A stretch of 5,048 bases of DNA from an uncultured Saprospiraceae bacterium (GTDB lineage Bacteria; Bacteroidota; Bacteroidia; Chitinophagales; Saprospiraceae). How positions within the stretch are numbered: position 1 is the first letter of the stretch; each line of letters begins with the position of its first letter. The notes below the pieces were generated by a model. It did not search any database. It worked only from the letters and a program-made list of their open reading frames with translations, and had not been told where the DNA came from. Positions 1 to 4,635 of the stretch are shown piece after piece. The DNA lies in assembly GCA_937942465.1 (NCBI GenBank), contig CALDEO010000269.1, forward strand, positions 1-5,048. Reading direction: 5' to 3'. Both the position numbers and the translations under genes were made by a program.

Positions 1-63
1 ACATGCTACAAATGGAATCCCAAGTATCGTGGCTAGAACCCTAGAAAATGAATGTATCCTCAT
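1..63 (-). CDS. N-terminus of a probable exported lipoprotein or membrane protein (partial, runs off the left edge)
   Basis: Read on the minus strand, an ATG at 63-61 opens a frame that stays open to the window edge. It gives 21 residues: MRIHSFSRVL followed by ATILGIPFVA and then Cys21. This resembles a secretion signal, with basic residues at 2, 4 and 8, then a hydrophobic stretch from 9 to 20, then a cysteine in a loose lipobox (F-V-A-C). No Shine-Dalgarno sequence is visible, which is usual in Bacteroidota. The gene lies 200 bases beyond the M56 gene and past a terminator, so it is probably a separate transcription unit. An exact -7 match (TATATTTG, minus strand, 182-175) lies about 110 bases upstream but has only a weak -33 partner. 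A competing reading is a plus-strand frame open from base 2 to a TAA at 71-73, which I cannot assign to any family. The mature protein is outside the window, so its function is unknown. Confidence 0.4.
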   Translation of the reverse strand, partial: MRIHSFSRVLATILGIPFVAC

Positions 64-73
64 ATGCTGGTAA

Positions 74-91
74 AATTAATTTAAATTAATT
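74..91. repeat. 18-bp perfect AT-only palindrome
   Basis: AATTAATTTAAATTAATT is its own reverse complement, centred between 82 and 83, and consists only of A and T. It lies 11 bases upstream of the putative minus-strand start codon at 63. It could be an operator, a cruciform-prone site, or a chance product of AT-rich sequence. The palindrome itself is certain; any function is not. Confidence 0.5.
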
Positions 92-182
92 AAACGAGCG
101 AAGCAGCATTTTCTATACTTATATCATCTTATAATCAGATACGGGGTATTAATTTACCCAAAAAACTATTTATCCAAATATA

Positions 183-220
183 AAAGACCGTCAGGAAATG
201 TCCTAACGGTCTTTCTTTTT
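183..220. terminator. Intrinsic terminator, probably bidirectional, closing the BlaI-M56 operon
   Basis: AAAGACCGT (183-191) pairs perfectly with ACGGTCTTT (206-214). After one C-A mismatch the stem continues with AGGA (193-196) and TCCT (201-204), leaving a four-base loop. On the plus strand the stem is followed by CTTTTT (215-220). On the minus strand the 3' arm ends in T residues and continues TATATTTGG. It lies about 50 bases past the stop codon of the M56 gene and is the natural end of that minus-strand transcript. The better T-run on the plus strand means it could also stop transcription entering from the left. Confidence 0.8.
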
Positions 221-235
221 GTCACTATTCGTGAC
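221..235. repeat. Small inverted repeat next to the terminator
   Basis: GTCAC (221-225) and GTGAC (231-235) form a 5-bp stem with a 5-base loop. It lies between the M56 stop codon and the main terminator hairpin. It has no T-run of its own and may simply be an auxiliary hairpin at the end of the operon transcript. Confidence 0.35.
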
Positions 236-264
236 ATTCTTTATAAACCAAAATTTATCGTATT

Positions 265-2379
265 CTAGAATGATCGGATCGCTTGACTCTTACCTTTTGC
301 CTCAAATTCTATTTTTGAACCTTTGGTCAGCTCCATGCCCATGATCTCCTCGTAGTACCTCTTGTACTTGCTGAATATGTTTTTGGGTTGCTTATCACCA
401 TTGATTTTAAGGTGCTTACCAGACAACTCTATTTTGTTGTTTTGATCTATCTCTAAGAGCCCATCTTTATTCAATTTGTAGGCTATTTTATCAGATATAG
501 ATTTACCTGAGCCAAATGATTCGAATCTAAATTCGCTATCGCCATTTGGAAACTGAAAGTGCTCATCATTAACTTCTTCAAATCTTTTCATGATGATCGT
601 TGGATTTTCACCCATCGTATCGAAATCAAAACTGTCAAAATCGATATCCATATCTTCATCAATAAAAATCAAATTGCCATCTCCATCCAGCATTTTTATT
701 CGAATCGACTCTCCGTCTAGAGCATCTAATCCCTCAAGACCTTCCAATCCTTTTAATGCATCGAGAGCTTTCAATGATTCTAAACTTTTCAGTTCTTCGA
801 GACCTTCTATACCGTCAAGATTTTCTAACGCTTTTAAAGCTTTGAGATCTTGTAAGTCTGCCAGACCTTCTTGTTTTTCTAGAATTTCTAGCATTTTTTT
901 GAGTTCTCTCTGATTTACTTTTTCTCCTAGTCTAAGTGTCTTTACTCTTATACTCTTTTCATGCGACTCATCCATTTCATCACTATCTGAGTCAAATGTG
1001 TAGGTCTTTGTAATAGTCTTATTCCCATCGACATCAGTGTTCATGTTGGTATCAACATCAAACTTCTCCATATATTGATCATAGTCTACTGGGTCTACTT
1101 TTTTGCCATTGACAATCATGCTTGAGACTTCTCCATTCTCCATTTCAAGCTCAATGTCTTGGTCTTCTTCATCTGACCCAGAAATCTCTTTTTTGATAAT
1201 CATTATATCACTTGAGTCATCGATACTGATGATTTTTTTAATTTTCTTTTCTTGAGTTTTTACCTCTGGCAACGTGTCTAGTGCTACTGGCAGTATAGGC
1301 AATAATACCGGACTCGGTAGCTCTACAATTGGCTCATCTAGATCAATACTGTTGTAATCATATGCCGCATTACTAAAGGAAAATATAAAAACGGATAGCC
1401 CGATAAAAGTTAACGCAAGTACTTTTTCTTTGATAAATAATCTGTTGTTCGACATGTTTAAAATTCTTTTTATTCGATTAGAAAAGTTCTTATTATCTCC
1501 TGCAAAAGCAAGAGTAAGTTGGTTGTTGTTATGGTTTGAGTATTCTTGTAATCTGACCAAAAGTTTAGCATAATCTACTGGTCGGTCGCTATGTGCTACT
1601 ACAAGTTGGTCGCAGGCATATTCTCTTTCTGCTCTTACATTAGCAGATATCCACCATACCGCAGGGTGATAATAAAACAGTACCTCCACAATAGATTGCA
1701 TGATATTGATCAAGAAGTCGGATCTCATAACGTGAGCTACTTCATGAGCCAATATACTCTCTACCTCTGCCGTAGTCAACTGATTGAGCAGCCCTACTGG
1801 AAACAATATTATAGGCTTCAATATACCTAACATCAGCGGTCCATTGACATAGTCTGACTCGTATATCTTGATCTGCTTTTTGATAGCTAATGATGCATTG
1901 GTCTTATTGAGAATATTTGTGAGTTTTATATTGGCCTTGAGCCTACTATCTCTTGATATCCACTGTATGTAGATGTAAGAAAACATAAGCTTAAAGCTGA
2001 ATAAAAATACGCCAACAAGCCATACGATCAATATTGTATCTTGATATGGCAATAAGTAACCGTAGATACTATGCATACCGTTATCACTTGAGATCGACGA
2101 GTTGCTCACCGCTAGTACGTCTGTATCTATAGCTATTAATGGAGTCGCAGCTTCGGCAAAGTAAACCCAACTAAACGTAGTTACCGATAGTGCTAAACAA
2201 CTAAACAGTGCTGATATAGAAATCTTATATCGTAGTGAGGCTTTATTGTCTGTAATCCGTTGCAAAACAAAATGTAAGATCAATGCGATGATACTTGCCT
2301 GCCATAGAGAATGAAGCAATGTCTCCACCAATGCTGCAAGTATGCTACTATCTACTAAATCTAAAAATTCGTTGATCAT
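265..2379 (-). CDS. M56-family (BlaR1/MecR1-like) membrane zinc metallopeptidase and signal transducer
   Basis: This 704-residue protein is the presumed partner that inactivates the BlaI-type repressor encoded just upstream. Predicted membrane segments lie near residues 14-40, 51-75, 113-138 and 319-338. The cytoplasmic protease core lies between the third and fourth: HEVAH at 212-216, a PAVWW motif at 239-243, and EREYACD at 251-257, where E253 is the likely third zinc ligand. This is the M56 arrangement. After the fourth segment the chain should be periplasmic. It lacks the penicillin-binding transpeptidase-like sensor of staphylococcal BlaR1, since no ordered SxxK, SxN and KTG motifs are present. 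Instead there is a Pro/Val-rich linker (349-372), a very acidic region, a run of 17 x-x-Leu triplets (504-554), and a tail (about 628-690) that resembles the C-termini I associate with Bacteroidota M56 proteins. The start codon overlaps the blaI-like stop by 4 bp (ATGA), so translation is probably coupled. The protease assignment is firm; the sensed ligand is unknown. Confidence 0.92.
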   Translation of the reverse strand: MINEFLDLVDSSILAALVETLLHSLWQASIIALILHFVLQRITDNKASLRYKISISALFSCLALSVTTFSWVYFAEAATPLIAIDTDVLAVSNSSISSDNGMHSIYGYLLPYQDTILIVWLVGVFLFSFKLMFSYIYIQWISRDSRLKANIKLTNILNKTNASLAIKKQIKIYESDYVNGPLMLGILKPIILFPVGLLNQLTTAEVESILAHEVAHVMRSDFLINIMQSIVEVLFYYHPAVWWISANVRAEREYACDQLVVAHSDRPVDYAKLLVRLQEYSNHNNNQLTLAFAGDNKNFSNRIKRILNMSNNRLFIKEKVLALTFIGLSVFIFSFSNAAYDYNSIDLDEPIVELPSPVLLPILPVALDTLPEVKTQEKKIKKIISIDDSSDIMIIKKEISGSDEEDQDIELEMENGEVSSMIVNGKKVDPVDYDQYMEKFDVDTNMNTDVDGNKTITKTYTFDSDSDEMDESHEKSIRVKTLRLGEKVNQRELKKMLEILEKQEGLADLQDLKALKALENLDGIEGLEELKSLESLKALDALKGLEGLEGLDALDGESIRIKMLDGDGNLIFIDEDMDIDFDSFDFDTMGENPTIIMKRFEEVNDEHFQFPNGDSEFRFESFGSGKSISDKIAYKLNKDGLLEIDQNNKIELSGKHLKINGDKQPKNIFSKYKRYYEEIMGMELTKGSKIEFEAKGKSQAIRSF
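718..870 (-). repeat. Coding tripeptide repeat: 17 consecutive x-x-Leu triplets in the M56 protein
   Basis: Residues 504-554 of the M56 protein have Leu (once Ile, at 524) at every third position, 17 times without a break. The two residues between are usually one charged and one small: EGL, KAL, ESL, DAL, KGL and similar. All six Leu codons are used (TTA, TTG, CTA, CTC, CTG, CTT), so the DNA is not a simple microsatellite and the pattern has been kept at the protein level. A period of 3.0 is not that of a coiled coil (3.5) or of classical leucine-rich repeats (20-30 residues). It could suit a drifting amphipathic helix, or a beta-solenoid with six residues per strand. The periodicity is directly visible; the fold is open. 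Confidence 0.9.
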
Positions 2380-2756
2380 GACTTCGTTTTTTCGATTTTA
2401 GCAATAAGATCTTTGATCTCTTGTAGCTCCTCAGTTGTAGCCTTGTCAGTACCTAATGCTTGCATTACAAGCTTAGTAGCTGATCCTCTAAATGCAGAGT
2501 TGATAAATGAGCTAAGTAAGTTTTGCTGCGTATGATCCTCGGATACATGCGATGAGTAGATATGAGTACGCTGCGTTGTATCACGAGAGACGAGGTCCTT
2601 GTCAGACATGATCTGCATGATCTTAAGCGTAGTCGTATACCCTACCTCACGAGTGTCATTGAGTTTATCATTGACATATCGGACCGAACTAGGACCAAAC
2701 TCCCAAAGGATCTGTAGGATCTGTAATTCTGATTCTGTAGGTTTATTAGATTGCAT
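2376..2756 (-). CDS. BlaI/MecI-family winged-helix transcriptional repressor
   Basis: This 126-residue protein has the normal family length. Residues 6-70 form the winged helix-turn-helix: TESELQILQILWEFGPSSV at the start, then a recognition helix around YTTTLKIMQIMSDKDLV (40-56), then the wing with RTHIYSS. Residues 76-122 form the helical dimerisation region, including LLSSFINSAFRGS (80-92) and a C-terminal charged helix. In staphylococcal BlaI/MecI the scissile bond cut after BlaR1/MecR1 activation lies in the equivalent dimerisation segment, so cleavage around 83-90 is plausible here but is inferred. The ATG at 2756-2754 lies just downstream of three palindromic operators, which supports autorepression. 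It is the first gene of the operon and overlaps the M56 gene by 4 bp. Family members control beta-lactamase genes in Firmicutes and often other envelope functions elsewhere; no beta-lactamase is present in this window. Confidence 0.93.
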   Translation of the reverse strand: MQSNKPTESELQILQILWEFGPSSVRYVNDKLNDTREVGYTTTLKIMQIMSDKDLVSRDTTQRTHIYSSHVSEDHTQQNLLSSFINSAFRGSATKLVMQALGTDKATTEELQEIKDLIAKIEKTKS

Positions 2757-2770
2757 ATTATTCTTGTTAG

Positions 2771-2837
2771 ATACTTGTATTCACATTTCAATATTATGAA
2801 TAAATATTAAATACGAACACTTTCGTAATACAAGTAT
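2771..2837. repeat. Pair of 10-bp palindromic elements, ATACTTGTAT and ATACAAGTAT
   Basis: ATACTTGTAT (2771-2780) and ATACAAGTAT (2828-2837) are reverse complements of each other, and each is itself an ATAC/GTAT dyad with a 2-base centre. The second overlaps the predicted -7 box; the first lies in the untranslated leader, 14 bases before the repressor ATG. They may be accessory or weaker sites for the same repressor, whose relatives recognise TAC...GTA ends. This is inference. Confidence 0.45.
2812..2827. promoter_or_regulatory. Probable BlaI-type operator, dyad 1 (over the predicted transcription start)
   Basis: TACGAA-CACT-TTCGTA is a perfect 6+6 dyad with a 4-base spacer. It begins 3 bases downstream of the predicted minus-strand -7 box, so it should cover the start point of the repressor operon. 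The TAC...GTA ends recall the TACA/TGTA half-sites known for BlaI/MecI proteins. Binding by the adjacent repressor is inferred from position and repetition. Confidence 0.8.
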
Positions 2838-2862
2838 ATACGAATAACTTCGTAGTTGCAAA
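2831..2862 (-). promoter_or_regulatory. Predicted Bacteroidota-type promoter of the BlaI-M56 operon
   Basis: On the minus strand, TTTG (2862-2859) is followed after exactly 20 bases by TATACTTG (2838-2831). The Bacteroidota sigma-ABfr consensus is TTTG, a spacer of about 19-21 bases, then TAnnTTTG, so the -7 box has a single mismatch. Transcription would start around 2826-2823, inside dyad 1, giving a 5' leader of roughly 70 bases before the repressor ATG. The interleaving of promoter boxes with three dyads supports the call. Confidence 0.65.
2839..2854. promoter_or_regulatory. Probable BlaI-type operator, dyad 2 (between the -33 and -7 boxes)
   Basis: TACGAA-TAAC-TTCGTA has the same arms as the two neighbouring dyads, with a different 4-base centre. 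It lies entirely inside the 20-base spacer between the predicted -33 (2862-2859) and -7 (2838-2831) boxes of the minus-strand promoter. A bound repressor there would block RNA polymerase. Its centre is 27 bp from dyad 1 and 30 bp from dyad 3. Confidence 0.82.
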
Positions 2863-2868
2863 TTAAAG

Positions 2869-2884
2869 TACGAATACTTTCGTA
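2869..2884. promoter_or_regulatory. Probable BlaI-type operator, dyad 3 (upstream of the -33 box)
   Basis: TACGAA-TACT-TTCGTA is the third copy with identical arms. It lies 6 bases upstream of the predicted minus-strand -33 box. It is also the copy nearest to the divergent SPOR gene and could bring that gene under the same repressor, although I found no clear plus-strand promoter to confirm this. Confidence 0.8.
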
Positions 2885-3017
2885 ATAAGTATTTTAGTTA
2901 AAGTTGAACCAAAAGGGCTTATTTGAGCATTATTGAAGCAATAAAATGTCTATGAACTTTTTATATATTATAAAAATTCGTAATTTCATCCTTAATATCA
3001 AATTAAAAAGCTCAATC

Positions 3018-3635
3018 ATGGGACGAGTTGTCAAAATAATAATCTACGCATTTGTAATCTTAGCCTTATGGTTTTGGTTTTCAAGCATATTCAAATCTTG
3101 TAATAGTACTACCGCGGACGATACCGTAACAGTTGCTCTAGATGACGCAGTCGGTGATGACACCGAATATGTGGAGGATGACTTTTTTGCAGACGAAGTA
3201 GCGGATTCTGAAACAGAGACAATCTCTGACGATGAGTTTGAAGACGACACTAATACTGCGGATGTAGCCGATGATGAAGAAGATGAAATCGACTATAGTA
3301 GTATCGATGATGAGTTAGAGAATAAACCAGCATCTCGACCGGCTCCAAGAAACAACACGACACCAGCTAGACCGCAAAACAATGTGAGTAGTAATACCAA
3401 CTCCAACGGTCGTTACCTAGTAATCGCCGGTAGCTACCTAGTAGAAGGCAATGCTAATAAAATGAGATCTAAGTTAAATAACCTAGGATATACATCAGAG
3501 GTTATTGTATTTGATCTATCTGAGTTTCATAGTGTTTGTGCTGGTAGATACAGTGACTATGATGATGCATTGAATGTATCTTCTAGATTGAAGCAACAGG
3601 GCATCGACAACTATGTACATACTCGTAAGAGGTAG
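3018..3635 (+). CDS. Membrane-anchored SPOR-domain protein with a highly acidic linker
   Basis: I chose the ATG at 3018 (205 residues) because a membrane anchor follows at once: MGRVVKII then a hydrophobic stretch to about residue 25. An in-frame ATG at 2946 would add 24 residues of AT-rich, less protein-like sequence. Residues 34-102 form a linker with 33 Asp/Glu and no Lys or Arg. Residues 104-119 are rich in Pro, Arg and Asn. Residues 131-205 form a SPOR domain: GRYLVIAGSY, then NANKMRSKLNNLGY, then HSVCAGRYSDYDDAL and a final strand ending in HTRKR. SPOR domains bind glycan strands stripped of stem peptides, often at division sites, so the protein probably sits in the inner membrane with its domain in the periplasm, an FtsN-like layout. 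It is divergent from the BlaI-M56 operon and shares its operator-bearing region, so co-regulation is possible. Domain and topology are well supported; the cellular role is inferred. Confidence 0.88.
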   Translation: MGRVVKIIIYAFVILALWFWFSSIFKSCNSTTADDTVTVALDDAVGDDTEYVEDDFFADEVADSETETISDDEFEDDTNTADVADDEEDEIDYSSIDDELENKPASRPAPRNNTTPARPQNNVSSNTNSNGRYLVIAGSYLVEGNANKMRSKLNNLGYTSEVIVFDLSEFHSVCAGRYSDYDDALNVSSRLKQQGIDNYVHTRKR

Positions 3636-3684
3636 TACTAGATTGTCTTAATAATTGAATAAGCATAGCGGTTATATTGCTCCT

Positions 3685-3710
3685 GCTATCTAAATACCAT
3701 GATAGATAGC
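3685..3710. repeat. Inverted repeat after the SPOR gene
   Basis: GCTATCT (3685-3691) and AGATAGC (3704-3710) form a 7-bp stem around a 12-base loop, 50 bases past the SPOR stop codon and about 40 bases before the next gene. No T-run follows, so it is a weak terminator candidate at best. It could equally be a regulatory hairpin in the leader of the downstream lipoprotein gene. Confidence 0.35.
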
Positions 3711-3747
3711 TGAGTATTGAAATATTGTAAAAACAACGAACATAATT

Positions 3748-4326
3748 TTGAGTCAATTTTATCGGGTCCTTTTAACTGGGTGTACTCTTCTATTGTTAGT
3801 CAGTATTATATCTTGTAATTCGAGTAGCACTAGGCTTTATAATGCCTCACAAGTAGAGTTCGTATCGATAGATAGCATTCAATATCTGATAACCATTGAG
3901 CACAGACCAGAAATAGAGGCTTGTCTAAGTCTAGATGGCTTTGAGCTACCTACTTACAATAAAGACGATGACGGAGTATATCTCGAAAACACCTTAGCTA
4001 TAAAACGTAAATTAATAAAAAGAGGCTCTGCAGCTAGAGGTTTACCCAGATATCTAATAGGTAAGAATGTAAGCTTTGTCTTTCAACATTGTGCCAATCC
4101 CGAAGGTCAAGTAGTATTAACTCGTACCGTTGAAGCAGGTAGAAATCTATCGGCAGCAGAACAACAACTTTTGCTTTCTTATATGTTTGATTACAAATAC
4201 GAAGTCGATAACAATGCAGCGTGCATGGAGTGTGGTCTATACTATATACATATTGTAACAAATGGCGGTAAAACTCAAATAAACGGATCAACTGATAACA
4301 ACTGCTGCACTCCAAAAACTCCTTAA
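3748..4326 (+). CDS. Hypothetical lipoprotein with a possible TonB-C-terminal-like domain
   Basis: This 192-residue protein starts at TTG (3748). An in-frame stop at 3718-3720 rules out a longer form, no ATG lies between that stop and the TTG, and a complete signal sequence begins at the TTG. Hydrophobic residues 7-22 end in the lipobox I-I-S-C with Cys23, predicting lipidation. The mature part is not confidently assignable. Residues 107-170 recall the TonB C-terminal fold seen in many Bacteroidota proteins: NVSFVFQHCANPEGQVV, then a helix around 135-147, then FDYKYEVD and an ECGLYYIHIV strand. Cysteines at 115, 159, 162, 186 and 187 could form disulfides. An isolated TonB-like domain on a lipid anchor, without the usual N-terminal membrane helix and Pro-rich spacer, would not be a classical energy transducer. 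The next gene encodes a TonB-dependent receptor, 309 bases away, so a link is possible but not shown. The reading frame is firm; the fold is tentative. Confidence 0.78.
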   Translation: MSQFYRVLLTGCTLLLLVSIISCNSSSTRLYNASQVEFVSIDSIQYLITIEHRPEIEACLSLDGFELPTYNKDDDGVYLENTLAIKRKLIKRGSAARGLPRYLIGKNVSFVFQHCANPEGQVVLTRTVEAGRNLSAAEQQLLLSYMFDYKYEVDNNAACMECGLYYIHIVTNGGKTQINGSTDNNCCTPKTP

Positions 4327-4635
4327 AGCATAACTACCCCACTTTAAAGTCATCTATGTACGAGATTCATAATTTGGTGTACGTTGGATAATGAATGAGA
4401 GAGACTCATTATGATCATTTGTATCTTTTATTTTGGATTAAAGAACAATAACTCTTGCTCATAATGTGGTTTTCATTCAGAGATATAAAATCTCACAACT
4501 CAAGAAATTAAACACCCCATAAAGTATATCTTCATTCCCTTATGAAAAATACAGATAAAAGCGTATTTTAGGAAACTAGTGAAAACGTGGGTGAAAGATA
4601 TAGTGATTCTGATTTACAACTAAATTAACATCAAG
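4327..4635. other. 309-base intergenic region upstream of the receptor gene, no convincing gene
   Basis: Both ends are bounded by clear genes. Inside I see only very short frames, such as a 9-codon ATG frame at 4542-4571 and a 15-codon GTG-started frame at 4579-4626, none with supporting features. Small palindromes are present: ACTTTAAAGT (4341-4350) soon after the lipoprotein stop, and ATGATCAT (4411-4418). No good terminator hairpin with a T-run was found, and no exact TAnnTTTG promoter with a partner box. TTATTTTG in the run near 4428-4436 is the nearest miss. The length suggests regulatory sequence for the receptor gene. Confidence 0.5.
4394..4410. repeat. Inverted repeat AATGAG-N5-CTCATT upstream of the receptor gene
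   Basis: AATGAG (4394-4399) and CTCATT (4405-4410) form a perfect 6-bp dyad around AGAGA, directly followed by the 8-bp palindrome ATGATCAT. It lies about 225 bases upstream of the receptor start. It could be an operator or a weak hairpin; no T-run follows immediately, so termination is unlikely. Confidence 0.35.

Larger units (their letters stand above)
2812..2892. repeat. Imperfect direct repeat carrying dyads 1 and 3
   Basis: The 26 bases at 2812-2837 recur as 24 bases at 2869-2892, offset by 57 bp. The copies differ by one substitution in the dyad centre (C versus T) and a 2-base gap in the flank. The similarity extends past the 16-bp dyad into the right flank (ATACAAGTAT versus ATAAGTAT). 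This suggests that dyads 1 and 3 arose by duplication of one unit, or that the flank is part of the recognised site. Confidence 0.7.

Noticed and set aside
590..913. A 107-codon plus-strand frame rich in Ser, Pro and Phe
   Set aside because: It is antisense to the triplet repeat of the M56 gene; its biased composition simply mirrors Leu/Glu/Lys codons on the real strand and it lacks any domain.
2946..3017. Longer N-terminus of the SPOR protein from an ATG at 2946
   Set aside because: The extra 24 residues are AT-rich and would put a poorly formed segment before the clear membrane anchor that begins at the 3018 ATG. The shorter form matches the usual layout of such proteins.
3044..3250. A Ser-rich minus-strand frame opposite the SPOR gene
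   Set aside because: It is the antisense shadow of the Asp/Glu-rich linker, whose GAT/GAC/GAA codons read as Ser, Val and Phe-type codons in reverse.
4034..4315. A 93-codon minus-strand frame opposite the lipoprotein gene
   Set aside because: It overlaps a frame with a proper signal sequence and lipobox, and has no recognisable domain or supporting context.
4359..4371. TACGAGATTCATA as a fourth copy of the repressor operator
   Set aside because: Only one arm is close to TACGAA, the spacing is shorter than in the other three dyads, and the second arm is mismatched.
4542..4626. Short ATG and GTG frames before the receptor gene as a leader peptide
   Set aside because: They are 9 and 15 codons long including the stop, with no signal, no ribosome-binding evidence and no associated attenuator hairpin.
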